DNA of 64,000 nucleotides from a bacterium. Its GTDB lineage: Bacteria; Zhuqueibacterota; Zhuqueibacteria; Residuimicrobiales; Residuimicrobiaceae. The translations under genes and the position numbers were made by a program. The notes beneath the pieces are model-generated. The model ran no database searches, was not told where the DNA came from, and was given only the letters and a program-made list of their open reading frames with translations. Positions 42,898 through 52,024 of this stretch are shown one piece after another; positions within the stretch are counted from its first letter, which is position 1, and each line of letters starts with the position of its first letter. The stretch is taken from NCBI GenBank assembly GCA_029565685.1, contig JAKQNR010000032.1:62001-126000 (forward strand), given 5' to 3'.

Positions 42898-43014
42898 ATG
42901 TTTCTATATATCGGGCACCCCATTTTGGGCTATTTTCTTCCGGCGGCCATTTTTTTGGTATCGTTTGCGGTTGCTTGGGGATGTTATAAACACTTTAGCA
43001 AAAAAACGAAATGA
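42898..43014 (+). CDS. 38-residue single-helix membrane microprotein
   Basis: It begins two bases after the previous stop and ends in an ATGA overlap with the IMPase gene. The peptide has a hydrophobic helix (LPAAIFLVSFAVAWGCYKHF) and a short Lys-rich end (SKKTK). With its neighbour it makes a pair of microproteins in a tightly packed operon. Family unknown. Confidence 0.66.
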   Translation: MFLYIGHPILGYFLPAAIFLVSFAVAWGCYKHFSKKTK

Positions 43015-43832
43015 AGCGTCCCGCTGATACGATTTCCGCTGAAAGACGATGGACGCCCTATTTGCATTTCGCGGTGCAGACCGCCTATGAAGCCGGCCGG
43101 CTGACGCTGGGCTATTTCAACCGCGGCATTGCGCCGGATTTCAAGCAGGATGACACGCCGGTCACCATCGCGGACCGAGAGGCGGAGCTTTTCATCCGTC
43201 AACGCATCGAGACCCGGTTTCCGGATCATGCGATCATGGGCGAAGAGTTCGGCGACTCCAGCCGCGATTCCAGCTACCGCTGGTTCGTCGATCCGATCGA
43301 CGGAACCAAATCGTTCATGTGCGGCGTTCCCCTTTATACAGTGCTGCTCGGATTGGAAGTGGATCACCGCATTCGCGTGGGAGCGGCCTATCTGCCGGCT
43401 CTGAATGAAATGGTGTACGCCGCCGAAGGCATGGGCTGCTATTGCAACGGCCGGCCGGTTCATGTGCGCGAGCTCGATGACCCCAGCCGCGGCGTGATCG
43501 CTTTCACCGATCCGGTCACTTTTGAGCAATTTCACCGGGCAGAGGCGTGGCGCCGACTGCAGTCGGCGTTCTGGTATCGAGCCGGATGGTCCGATGGCTA
43601 TGGTCATATTTTGGTCGCCACCGGCCGGGTGGATCTGATGCTGGATCCGATCATGAACGCCTGGGATTGCGGTCCGTTTCCAGTGATTTTACGAGAGGCC
43701 GGAGGTTATTTCGGCGACTGGTCGGGGCATGAGACCATCTACGGCAATGAGGCGTTGAGCACCAGCCAAAAGCTGCTGCCCCGGGTTCTGGAGATCATCG
43801 GCTCCTCGGACGCAGATCGTCAGCCCCGTTGA
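43011..43832 (+). CDS. Inositol-monophosphatase-family phosphatase (HisN-like)
   Basis: The 273-residue Mg-dependent phosphatase has the IMPase motifs GEEFG (about 77-81), DPIDGTKSF (about 93-101, metal-binding) and a late AWDCGPFPVILREAGG. This pattern is closest to the HisN histidinol-phosphatase/inositol-phosphatase branch. It dephosphorylates inositol phosphate, histidinol phosphate or a similar compound in the cytoplasm. Coupling to an SSS transporter operon leans toward a polyol or inositol role, as inference. Confidence 0.88.
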   Translation: MKRPADTISAERRWTPYLHFAVQTAYEAGRLTLGYFNRGIAPDFKQDDTPVTIADREAELFIRQRIETRFPDHAIMGEEFGDSSRDSSYRWFVDPIDGTKSFMCGVPLYTVLLGLEVDHRIRVGAAYLPALNEMVYAAEGMGCYCNGRPVHVRELDDPSRGVIAFTDPVTFEQFHRAEAWRRLQSAFWYRAGWSDGYGHILVATGRVDLMLDPIMNAWDCGPFPVILREAGGYFGDWSGHETIYGNEALSTSQKLLPRVLEIIGSSDADRQPR

Positions 43833-43851
43833 TTTTTTTAGGTTGGAAAAG

Positions 43852-43885
43852 AGCGGGTGCAGCGCTGTCAAACGCTTCGCCCGCT
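43852..43885. terminator. Possible bidirectional terminator between convergent genes
   Basis: AGCGGG pairs with CCCGCT, with a nested AGCG/CGCT stem inside. T-rich sequence follows on the plus strand (TTCTGCTTTT). It lies between the IMPase gene and the minus-strand HybB-like gene. Confidence 0.4.
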
Positions 43886-43904
43886 TCTGCTTTTACTCAT
43901 CCTC

Positions 43905-45470
43905 TCAGCGACCGCTGTGGCAGTTCTCGCACTCTTCATCCGCACGAAAAGCCTGCTCTCCATTATGGCAGATGCCGCACTGTTTGCCCGCATACAATGA
44001 ATCCATTTTCACCGTTCCTGCTTGGCCGCTCTTAATCGGGCGAATGCGAAAGGTTGTTGCATGACAACTGACGCAACCGGGTCGCGTTGGATCGACATGG
44101 GTTTGGTGATGAAACGTAACCCTTCCCGGACTTGCTTCGTCGGGTTCAAAAACAATGGCTGCAGGCAGGCGTAGTACTGCAGACGCTGACAGAGGTTTTG
44201 CTTCTCCATCCAGAGACTTTGCGGCTGCCTGCTTGCGGTTCAGGCCAAAGAGCAAGGCCATCAGCAGCAGAAACAGCAGGCCGCCCAGTCCGGCCATAAC
44301 GCCGGCGCCGGCTTGGCCCGGTTCCAGCAACGGCGGATTGACCTGTTTTGCCTGAGTATCCTGATGGGTGAAAACCGGCAAATGCTTGACCGCCAGCCGA
44401 AACACTGCCACGCCGGCAGCCGCCATGGATGCGGTGATCGCCCACTCCATCCAGCTTGGAGTGTATTCTACGTCGGCGGAACCGACCAGTGCGGTGATGG
44501 AGACATTCAACCGGTTGAGTATAAAGCCCAGGAGCACTAGCACAGCGCCGAGAAACAGGCCGGCGCGCTGGTTGCGCCATGCCGGGATGCTGAAAACGAT
44601 GATCGGAAGAACGAGGCCGAAAAGCACCTCCGCCATAAAAAGAAGGCTTTCTTGCGAACCGCTGAAAGCAGCGCCCAGGACTCCGCGGCCGGCCAGGTCC
44701 TTAAAACGGATGATGCCATACAGCAACACCACCGGCACGAGGATCCGGCTCAGCCGCACCAGCAGAGAAAATTCCAGTGCTCGACCAAAGGCCCGGCTGC
44801 TCAGATAGGATTCAAAAATGACCATCGCCAGTCCGGCGGCGACCGCAGAGCTAAAAAACAAGAACGGCAGAAGGGGTGAATACCACAGCGGGTGCATTTT
44901 GTCCGGCACAAGTAAATAGAGCGAACCCAGCGAGGATTGGTGCAGGGTGCTGAGCAGGACTCCGCTCATGACTAAAAAAGGGATCGACCGGGTCATAAGG
45001 GACAAAGGCTTTTTCAGGCCCAGCCGTTCCAGCGCCATAGGTGAAAACTCGAAGAACAGAACGAGTGTATATAAAAGGACGCACCATCCCACCTCAAACA
45101 TGACCGAGTGATGGTTCCACATGACTATGGGGCGCCAGATGTGATAAGGCTTGCCCAGGTCAAAAAGCAGCGTGATGATCACCAGCCCATAGCCGAGAAA
45201 CGAAGTCAAAATCGCCGGCCGCACAATGGGTTGATACTCCTTGAGATTAAAGAGATAGACCATGGCGGTGATGAAAAAACCCCCGGCCGCCAGGCCCACG
45301 CCAACCAGAATGTCCAATCCAATCCACAATCCCCAGGGTACTGAATCAGAAAGATGGGTGGCTGCTCCCAGTCCGTAAAAAAAGCGGACCACTGTCGCAT
45401 AAATCCCGAGAGTCCAGATAATGGCGGCAACACATCCCCAAAAGGAGATGCGGGAAAAACCTATTTTCAT
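43905..45470 (-). CDS. NrfD/HybB-like membrane subunit fused to a triheme cytochrome tail
   Basis: The 521-residue protein has about 10 membrane helices (residues 1-430) in the NrfD/HybB/PsrC pattern (DSVPWGLWIGLDILVGVGLAAGGFF, WNHHSVMFEVGWCVLLY). A single-helix linker follows, then a periplasmic C-terminal tail with three CxxCH heme sites (CVSCH, CGICH, CENCH) and spaced His residues, as in c7-type triheme domains. It would pass electrons between the quinone pool and periplasmic partners. It is 30 bases downstream of the HybA-like gene. No catalytic subunit (hydrogenase, molybdopterin enzyme) is encoded nearby. Confidence 0.86.
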   Translation of the reverse strand: MKIGFSRISFWGCVAAIIWTLGIYATVVRFFYGLGAATHLSDSVPWGLWIGLDILVGVGLAAGGFFITAMVYLFNLKEYQPIVRPAILTSFLGYGLVIITLLFDLGKPYHIWRPIVMWNHHSVMFEVGWCVLLYTLVLFFEFSPMALERLGLKKPLSLMTRSIPFLVMSGVLLSTLHQSSLGSLYLLVPDKMHPLWYSPLLPFLFFSSAVAAGLAMVIFESYLSSRAFGRALEFSLLVRLSRILVPVVLLYGIIRFKDLAGRGVLGAAFSGSQESLLFMAEVLFGLVLPIIVFSIPAWRNQRAGLFLGAVLVLLGFILNRLNVSITALVGSADVEYTPSWMEWAITASMAAAGVAVFRLAVKHLPVFTHQDTQAKQVNPPLLEPGQAGAGVMAGLGGLLFLLLMALLFGLNRKQAAAKSLDGEAKPLSASAVLRLPAAIVFEPDEASPGRVTFHHQTHVDPTRPGCVSCHATTFRIRPIKSGQAGTVKMDSLYAGKQCGICHNGEQAFRADEECENCHSGR

Positions 45471-45500
45471 TAACGCCTCATTTATATCCGTCGTGTCTTT

Positions 45501-46253
45501 TCAGGCAGTCTGATCGGATGAACGTTCGCTTTCATTGGCCATTTTGATCCTGCGGTTGATGATCCACCAGGCGCTGAACAGAAAAGCAGCGCCGGCTGAG
45601 ACCATCGTTGGGATCCTGCTCAACTCCTGCCAGGTCAGGTCGGGATACGGTTTATGCTGAATTGTTGCGGGAAAACCCAATTTCTCGAACGGCATGGCGG
45701 AAAGATAGAGCACGGAGGCGCCGCCGGCCTCAGTGAGGCCATAGAGCGTGGGAATATAACGCTGCGGATGCGTTGCGATACGCTGCTGCGCCTCCTTGAT
45801 GAGCGCTTCCCTTTCTCCATAAATCGTTGCGCCGCTGGGGCAGGCGGCTGTGCATGCCGGCTCGTGGCCCTTTTTGAGCGCTGAGTCATAACAAAAACTA
45901 CACTTTTGTACGCGTGGGATCCTCGCCTGCCATTCGTACTTGGGAATGCTGAATGGACAGGCGATCATACAATACCGGCATCCCATGCATCTGCCGGCAT
46001 CATAGATCACAGCGCCCTCCGACGTCTTGGTCAATGCGCCGACCGGACAGGCAGCGACGCAGCTCGGCTGTTCACACTGCATGCAATGCCGTCGTATCGG
46101 GATCCCCTGGTGATGTTCGATGGCGGTCCAGGTGTGTGCATTCAAGCGATGGTTCTCTGAGGTTCTGGGCAATCCGTTGATTTCGCGACACGCCATGACG
46201 CAGGCCTCGCAGCCGGTGCAACGGGTCAGATCTGTGAGAATGGCTGATTTCAT
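45501..46253 (-). CDS. HybA/DmsB-like four-cluster ferredoxin subunit with membrane anchor
   Basis: The 250-residue iron-sulfur protein has four [4Fe-4S] motifs: CTGCEACVMAC, CMQCEQPSCVAACP, CMGCRYCMIACP and the split CSFC...CTAACP. A C-terminal membrane helix (about 215-235, SAGAAFLFSAWWII) would anchor it beside the HybB-like subunit. Family members carry electrons from a catalytic subunit to the quinone-reactive membrane protein. There is no Tat or Sec signal, so it would face the cytoplasm, or else be exported with a missing partner. Confidence 0.88.
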   Translation of the reverse strand: MKSAILTDLTRCTGCEACVMACREINGLPRTSENHRLNAHTWTAIEHHQGIPIRRHCMQCEQPSCVAACPVGALTKTSEGAVIYDAGRCMGCRYCMIACPFSIPKYEWQARIPRVQKCSFCYDSALKKGHEPACTAACPSGATIYGEREALIKEAQQRIATHPQRYIPTLYGLTEAGGASVLYLSAMPFEKLGFPATIQHKPYPDLTWQELSRIPTMVSAGAAFLFSAWWIINRRIKMANESERSSDQTA

Positions 46254-46567
46254 GATGTTTTCCTATGGGTGGGACTGGCAGCCGCCGTCTTCATTTTTTA
46301 ATTTTTGGGGATTTCAATTCAGCCCTGTCGTTGTCGTGTTTACAAAACAGTCGGCTTTGTGCGCAGCTTAAATACAAAGGAAAAGCAAGACGAACGTCTT
46401 TCGCACGTCATCTCTGCAGCCTTTCCGCTGCGTTTCCGGCTCACACATGGTGCGACGAAAAGTTAATAAAAAAAGAACGAGAGACAAACACTTTATGGAA
46501 AAATTTTCAATGACAGGCAAGCTGACCGCGCTGGAACAGTGTCTGTGGAGCGGCCGCATGATTGCTG
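46254..46567. other. Gap between divergent HybA-like and transglutaminase-like genes
   Basis: Open frames here are short and lack ribosome sites or recognisable motifs. One frame in phase with the transglutaminase-like gene runs back to 46447, but the promoter at 46568 lies inside it, so it is not coding. No promoter for the minus-strand gene could be identified. Confidence 0.45.
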
Positions 46568-46596
46568 TTGACAAAAGGGCCATTTCTCTTTATATT
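46568..46596 (+). promoter_or_regulatory. Strong sigma-70-type promoter of the transglutaminase-like gene
   Basis: TTGACA (46568-46573), 17 bases, TATATT (46591-46596): consensus -35, five of six -10 bases, optimal spacing. Start near 46603 gives a 57-base leader. Confidence 0.8.
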
Positions 46597-46659
46597 CATT
46601 CAATTCTGTTTCAAACAGGCTCGATGGGTGCAGCTTTTTTTAACCTTAAAGGTATGAAG

Positions 46660-48411
46660 ATGAAAAAGTTATCCGTCGTTGTCGTTCTTCTGGCCGGCCT
46701 GGGGTCCGCTGAAGCTGAGCAGTATCTGATCAATGGCGGCCAGGAATCGCAGATCGATTATCGAATGCAACAGCAGGTGGCGCCCGCACCTGGCACGCAA
46801 AAGCTGATCCTAAGCTACGTAGTGCCGACGGCTTTTTCTTCTCCAACGTTCAATCAAAAGATCGTTCAGTTTCGTATCGATTTCTCCCAGAATCCCAGCG
46901 AGCGGGAGGAAGAGTTCGATAAGCGCGGCAACAAGATCATCCGTATGATCTGGCACCGTCCTGCTGGATTGATTGATTGCAAGATTTCACTGAGCACGCG
47001 CAACAGCACGGGTTTAAGGCCGTTGAAAACCGCGGCGCCTTTTCCGCTGACCAAGGTCCCAGACGAGGTGGCGCCTTATCTGGCGGCGAGCGCTCAAGTG
47101 GCTGCAGGAAATTATAACATTGTCGAGAAGGCGAGAGAGCTGACGGCTGACGCCAAAACCGAGGTGGAGGCGGTCCGCCGAATCGTCGCTTGGGTTGTAG
47201 ACCGTATGCAGTATGTTCTGGTGCCGGAGAGCTATGATGCCCTGTATTCCTTCCGCAGTGGACGAGGTAACTGCCAGAACTATTCTCATTTAACCGCTGC
47301 TCTGGCGCGTGCCGTAGGCATTCCGGTGCGTATTGTCAACGGGATTACGCTCAAACAGCCCTATGATGTAGATGTCGGCGACGGCATATTGACTTTGCGC
47401 ATGGCCCAAGGCCGCCATTCATGGATTGAGATATGGTTCCCGGATTTGGGCTGGGTGCCGTTTGATCCGCAACAGACCCAGCTCTTTGTCAGCAATCGAT
47501 TCATTCGCGTTGAGGTGGGATTGGATAACGAGGAGACCAGCAACGACGGATTGATCCGCTGGACCCAATCCAGCTCTGCCGGCGGTGCGCCGCAATTTGA
47601 AGAGACTATTGAGGCGGAATTCACTGGTGATCGCGTGCAGTTGAACGCACAGCGTCAGGACTATGGTCCTCTCAAGCTGTTGTTCTCGCCGGCGGTGGAA
47701 ACCGTCTCTGCCTTTGCCTCGGCGACGGTTCCCCAAAAGCCAGCCGCGGACCAGACGCCGCGACTCCCTCGTTTTTACGGATATCGTCAGGAGCGGGCGC
47801 CGTCGGTGTCACCGCGACGCTATTCAGAAGCCGAGTACATCAAGCCTTTTGTTTTCGGCAACCTAGAGTTTCCGCGGGAGGTCGATTTTCTCGCCGCCAG
47901 GGGACCTGCGCAGCAGCGGGAGGATGGAGAGATGGAGATGCGAAAAAATTTTATCGTCGAGACCGCCGAATACGTCACCACGCAGGGGCAGCAGTATGCG
48001 CAGAGCTTTATCCTGGATAAATCCGTGAAAGTGGATAAAGTGGGCTTGGCCTTGCACAAGTTCGGCGGCAACGGCCAGGTCTGGGTGGAAATTTTCCGCG
48101 ATGACGGCAAAGGCAAGCCGGAGACCCAGTTGGCTGCCAGTGAGCTGCTCGACCTGAACCAGATCATCTTCACCACCGGCTATGACTGGGTTGATTTTGA
48201 TCTTCGCCGGGCTTCTTTGACGCTGGCTCCGGGCCGCTATTGGATCGCTCTGGGGTTCACCGGCAGCCCGATTATCAACTGGTTTTTCACCTATGGCAAA
48301 ACAGTGGGGCCGGAGGACGGGACGCGCTATAAAACCATGTTCGATGAGACTTGGAGCCGCAGTCTGTCTTATGAATTCAACTATCGTATCCAGGGAATGA
48401 CGGCTGAATGA
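46660..48411 (+). CDS. Secreted transglutaminase-like protein
   Basis: The ~583-residue protein has a signal peptide (about 1-19). A transglutaminase/protease-like core (about 155-280) has the Cys in GNCQNYSHLTAALARAVG, the His in GRHSWIEIWF and the Asp in WVPFDPQQTQ, the expected catalytic triad. A C-terminal beta-sandwich region (about 420-580, FIVETAEYVTTQGQQYAQSF, WVEIFRDDGKGKPE) resembles a carbohydrate-binding or DUF-type domain. The ATG at 46660 is 7 bases after AAAGG; the one at 46654 is too close. It probably acts in the periplasm or outside as a peptidase or cross-linking enzyme. Confidence 0.8.
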   Translation: MKKLSVVVVLLAGLGSAEAEQYLINGGQESQIDYRMQQQVAPAPGTQKLILSYVVPTAFSSPTFNQKIVQFRIDFSQNPSEREEEFDKRGNKIIRMIWHRPAGLIDCKISLSTRNSTGLRPLKTAAPFPLTKVPDEVAPYLAASAQVAAGNYNIVEKARELTADAKTEVEAVRRIVAWVVDRMQYVLVPESYDALYSFRSGRGNCQNYSHLTAALARAVGIPVRIVNGITLKQPYDVDVGDGILTLRMAQGRHSWIEIWFPDLGWVPFDPQQTQLFVSNRFIRVEVGLDNEETSNDGLIRWTQSSSAGGAPQFEETIEAEFTGDRVQLNAQRQDYGPLKLLFSPAVETVSAFASATVPQKPAADQTPRLPRFYGYRQERAPSVSPRRYSEAEYIKPFVFGNLEFPREVDFLAARGPAQQREDGEMEMRKNFIVETAEYVTTQGQQYAQSFILDKSVKVDKVGLALHKFGGNGQVWVEIFRDDGKGKPETQLAASELLDLNQIIFTTGYDWVDFDLRRASLTLAPGRYWIALGFTGSPIINWFFTYGKTVGPEDGTRYKTMFDETWSRSLSYEFNYRIQGMTAE

Positions 48412-48545
48412 AATTAAAGGCGGGAACGGCGGTCGGTTGAAGCGCCGCACCGTCTATGCCTTGATGGTCTCTTCTAGTCTGCTGGAGAACGGCCGTCCTT
48501 GAGCTGAGGGGTTTGGCGGCCGGATTTTTTCGAAAGGAAAAGCTG

Positions 48546-49421
48546 ATGTATCGTTCGCTTCTTTTATCTATATGGTGCCTGCTGTTGACTTCGTTCGCCT
48601 TTGGCCAGATCAGACCGGACACCCTGTCGCTTTGGCCCATAGCCGCGCCGGGCGCCTTGGGCAGTTCTCCGCAGGATATCCCCTCGCTGACGGTCTATCT
48701 GCCGGCGGCGGAGACCGCCGGCGGCACGGCTGTGTTGGTCTGCCCTGGAGGCGGTTACGGCCATCTGGCTATGGATCATGAAGGCAAGCAGGTGGCTGAG
48801 TGGTTGAATGCGAACGGCATGGCCGCGTTCGTCCTCAAGTACCGCATTGCTCCTCATTATCATCATCCGGCGCCGCTGCTGGACGTTCAACGGGCGCTGC
48901 GCATCATCCGCTTTCGCGCTGAGGAATGGGGGATCAATCCGAACCGGATCGGCATCATCGGCTTTTCCGCCGGAGGACATCTGGCGTCCAGCGCCGGCAC
49001 CCACTTTACTCCCGGCGTCGCGGATGCGCCGGACGCGATTGACCGGGTGAGCTGCCGACCCGATTTTATGATCCTTGGTTATCCGGTCATCAGCATGAAG
49101 ATGGCGGTGACGCATCAAGGCTCCCGCCGCAATCTGCTCGGCAGCCGGCCGGACACCACGTTGGTGATGCTGATGTCCAATGAAGAGCAGATCACTGAGC
49201 GGACGCCTCCCACTTTTTTATTTCACACCAGCAATGATCAGACGGTTGCCGTGGAAAACAGTCTGCTGTTTTACCGCAACCTCGTTCGCGCCGGCGTCAG
49301 TGCAGAGATGCACATCTTCCGTGATGGACCCCATGGCGTCGGCCTGGCTCACCATCATGCTCACTTGCAGTCATGGCCCAAACTCTGCCTGGAGTGGCTG
49401 AGAGGATTGGGCATGCTTTGA
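48546..49421 (+). CDS. Secreted alpha/beta-hydrolase, acetylesterase-like
   Basis: The ~291-residue protein has a signal peptide (about 1-20, SLLLSIWCLLLTSFAFG) and an alpha/beta-hydrolase fold with an oxyanion-loop motif PGGGYGHLAMDHEG, nucleophile Ser in GFSAGGHLAS, and a likely Asp/His pair in HTSNDQTV and DGPHGVGL. It resembles xylan or carbohydrate acetylesterases of polysaccharide degraders. The AAGGAAAA upstream supports the start. Reaction: removal of acetyl groups from sugars (inferred). Confidence 0.85.
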   Translation: MYRSLLLSIWCLLLTSFAFGQIRPDTLSLWPIAAPGALGSSPQDIPSLTVYLPAAETAGGTAVLVCPGGGYGHLAMDHEGKQVAEWLNANGMAAFVLKYRIAPHYHHPAPLLDVQRALRIIRFRAEEWGINPNRIGIIGFSAGGHLASSAGTHFTPGVADAPDAIDRVSCRPDFMILGYPVISMKMAVTHQGSRRNLLGSRPDTTLVMLMSNEEQITERTPPTFLFHTSNDQTVAVENSLLFYRNLVRAGVSAEMHIFRDGPHGVGLAHHHAHLQSWPKLCLEWLRGLGML

Positions 49422-49561
49422 ACGAATGCCGATCGTGATTTTCACTCGCCTCGCACTGCCAATCCTTTGCACCGCCGGTGCGTTTCTTCCACCGCCTCTG
49501 TGAATGGAGATTCAACCTGCGTGTGCAGTTGATTTTTTTATTAACCCGGATGGGCTTGTTT

Positions 49562-51142
49562 ATGGGACAGAAATACGTCCTCACGTTTGACCTGGGCACC
49601 AGTTCCAGTAAAGCGGTTCTTTTTACCGTACACGGTCAGGTTGTCGCTGACAGCCGCGTCGATTACAGCGTCTCTTATCCGCAGCCGGGCTATGCGGAAC
49701 AGGATCCGCGGCAATGGTGGGATGCCGTCTGCCTTACCAGCAGGGAGGTGGTGCGAAAGAGCGGGGTGGATCCGCGCGACATCGCCGGCATCACCTTCGC
49801 CAGTCAGATGCAGACGCTGGTGGCGGTGGATCAATACGGCGAACCCGTCATGCCGGCGATCTCCTGGTTGGACACCCGTGCCGCAGAGATCATGCGGAAA
49901 AAGTTCTGGACGCCGCCGCGCGTGCAAGGGTACAATGTTTTCAAACTGCTCAAGTTTTTACGCATCACCGGAGGCTGTCCGGGGCATGCCGGCAAAGATC
50001 CGATCGGCAAAATTCTCTGGATACGAGAATATCATCCCGAGCTGTTTGAACGGATTCACAAGTTCCTCGACGCCAAGGATTATCTGGTATTCAGGACCAC
50101 CGGCCGCTATGTCAAATCCGCTGATATGGCGGTGGTCTGGTGGCTGATGGATACGCGCAAAAACCGCAATCAGTGGCACGAAGGGCTGTGCAAGCTGGCC
50201 GGGCTCCGTCTGCAGCAGCTGCCGGAGGTGCGCGAAAGCTCCGCGATCATCGGCACTCTGACGCCGCAGGCGAGCGAAGAGATGGGATTGTCCGTCGAAA
50301 GCCGGGTGGTCAACGGCGCAGGGGACATCAGTTCCGCGGCGCTGGGTTCCGGCGCCATCGATGAAGGGGAGTTGAACATCCGTTTGGGCACCAGCGGCGG
50401 CGTGTCCGGCCATTTCCGCAAACGTAAAATCGACATCGCGCATTACACCGGCTGTATCGGCAGCACTTGGCCACAGGAGTATTATTTGGGCCTGGCCCAC
50501 CAGGAGACCGTCGGCATCTGCCTCGAATGGCTGCGCAACAACATCGTCTATCACAAACAGTGGCTCAAACAGGAAATGCATGTGGATGAGATTTTTCAAC
50601 TGCTGGATCAACTGGCCATGCAGGCCCCGGCCGGCAGCAACAACCTATTGTTCACGCCCTGGATGTACGGAGAACGCTCGCCGTTGAACGACCGTTATGT
50701 GCGCGCCGGTCTGCATAATCTTGGATTGAATCACAGCCGAGAGGACATCGTCCGGGCGTTTCTCGAAGGGGTGGCTTTTAATATGCGCTGGGCGCTGGAA
50801 ACCATGGAACGCCTGTACCAGCGGGTCGATCATGTGCGCATCATCGGCGGCGGCGCCAAGAGTCGCATCTGGTGCCAGATCTTTGCGGACATCATTGGCC
50901 GGCCGGTTCATCAGGTGGAAGATCCACAGCTGGCCAACGCCAAGGGGGTGGCGCTGTTAGCCAGTCTGGCGTTGGGCTATCTCGAGCGTTTTTCAGACAT
51001 TAAAAAACACATTCGCGTCAAAGAGGTGTTTCAACCAAATCCAGACAACAGACCGCTCTACGAGCGGATGTTCCGTCAGTTCAAAAGGCTTTATCGCAGC
51101 AACAAGAAATGGTACCGGTGCATGAACGGCCTTGGCGTTTGA
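49562..51142 (+). CDS. FGGY-family carbohydrate kinase (xylulokinase-like)
   Basis: The ~526-residue ATP-dependent sugar kinase has the N-terminal phosphate motif FDLGTSSSKAVLF (about 7-19), QPGYAEQDPRQWWDA, the substrate segment ISWLDTRAAEIM, NGAGDISSAALGSGA, the adenosine motif RIIGGGAKSRIWCQIFADI, and an FGGY-type signature. Xylulose, another pentulose or a polyol are the likely substrates; the sequence does not decide. An ATG at 49550 is in frame and cannot be excluded, since neither start has a good ribosome site. Confidence 0.87.
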   Translation: MGQKYVLTFDLGTSSSKAVLFTVHGQVVADSRVDYSVSYPQPGYAEQDPRQWWDAVCLTSREVVRKSGVDPRDIAGITFASQMQTLVAVDQYGEPVMPAISWLDTRAAEIMRKKFWTPPRVQGYNVFKLLKFLRITGGCPGHAGKDPIGKILWIREYHPELFERIHKFLDAKDYLVFRTTGRYVKSADMAVVWWLMDTRKNRNQWHEGLCKLAGLRLQQLPEVRESSAIIGTLTPQASEEMGLSVESRVVNGAGDISSAALGSGAIDEGELNIRLGTSGGVSGHFRKRKIDIAHYTGCIGSTWPQEYYLGLAHQETVGICLEWLRNNIVYHKQWLKQEMHVDEIFQLLDQLAMQAPAGSNNLLFTPWMYGERSPLNDRYVRAGLHNLGLNHSREDIVRAFLEGVAFNMRWALETMERLYQRVDHVRIIGGGAKSRIWCQIFADIIGRPVHQVEDPQLANAKGVALLASLALGYLERFSDIKKHIRVKEVFQPNPDNRPLYERMFRQFKRLYRSNKKWYRCMNGLGV

Positions 51143-51172
51143 TCGGCCGCTTGCGCCCGGCCGATGAACGCC
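51134..51172 (+). terminator. Hairpin at the end of the kinase gene
   Basis: A long near-perfect stem (GGCGTT and ATCGGCCG pairing with CGGCCGAT and AACGCC, one bulge) overlaps the stop codon. No T run follows, so termination would need another factor. Confidence 0.42.
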
Positions 51173-51442
51173 GTGGGCCCTGGTTACGCCGGATGGAGCC
51201 GCTGGGGATAAATCGGTCCGCCAGGAAAAAAAACATTGATTTTTTTCGCAGCGTGGTGTAATTTGGATATCAGGCCATAAACCGGCACAGGACAGGATCG
51301 TTTTCCGCCGGTCCTTTCTCAGACAATCGTCTGCTTTTTCATCCATCCGTTTCCGCGTTCAGCACAAAAACAGACTTTAGGATGAATGTGTCTTTACGGT
51401 GTTGCGGCTGCAGTGCATCAGTCATTCTGACAGGAGATTTCT
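51173..51442. other. Leader region of the hdr-flx operon
   Basis: This 270-base stretch has no gene. A weak promoter candidate, TTGATT at 51236-51241 and TAATTT at 51259-51264 with a 17-base spacer, would give a leader of about 170 bases. No riboswitch fold was recognised. Confidence 0.35.
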
Positions 51443-52024
51443 ATGTCCACAGCTCAAACCCATTCAGCGCAAAATTTGACGCTGGCGGATTGTTTGTTGC
51501 AGGAGACCGGAGTTGATATCCGGCGCTGCTACCAGTGCGGCAAATGTTCAGCCGGCTGCCCCATGGCTGCAGAGATGGACTATCCCTCCAGCGTCTGGAT
51601 GCGCATGCTGCAGACCGGCCGTCCTGATTTGGAGAAGGCAGTGCTGAAATCCCAGAGCATCTGGCTGTGCCTTTCCTGTGAATCCTGCTATGTGCGTTGT
51701 CCCATGGAGATCGACATTCCCCGTGTGGCTGATTTTTTACGGGCCGCTTCCAAGCGCCGCGGCCTCGTACATCCCCGCGCCCGCAACATTCTTCGTTTTC
51801 ACACCGCGTTTCTGGATTCTATTCGTTATACCGGCCGGCTCTACGAGATGGGCATGGTCGTGGATTATAAGGTTCGCTCGCGAAAATGGTGGCAGGATCT
51901 GTTGACCGCCCCCGGGCTGTTTCTTCGCGGTAAATTAAACCTGCTGCCCCACCGCGTCAAGCATCCAAAGGCCATGCGCAAGCTGTTCAAATGGGCTGCG
52001 GAGGATAAGGAGGCACGCATATGA
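51443..52024 (+). CDS. hdrC: Heterodisulfide reductase subunit C
   Basis: The 193-residue iron-sulfur protein has two [4Fe-4S] motifs (CYQCGKCSAGCP, about 29-40; CLSCESCYVRCP, about 76-87) as in HdrC. It links the flavin subunit HdrA with HdrB. An AGGAG site precedes the ATG. It overlaps hdrB by four bases (ATGA) and starts a seven-gene operon, hdrCBA-flxDCBA. Confidence 0.93.
   Translation: MSTAQTHSAQNLTLADCLLQETGVDIRRCYQCGKCSAGCPMAAEMDYPSSVWMRMLQTGRPDLEKAVLKSQSIWLCLSCESCYVRCPMEIDIPRVADFLRAASKRRGLVHPRARNILRFHTAFLDSIRYTGRLYEMGMVVDYKVRSRKWWQDLLTAPGLFLRGKLNLLPHRVKHPKAMRKLFKWAAEDKEARI

Noticed and set aside
46447..46659. Extended 654-residue version of the transglutaminase-like protein
   Set aside because: The extension spans a consensus promoter and places a signal peptide in the middle of the protein.
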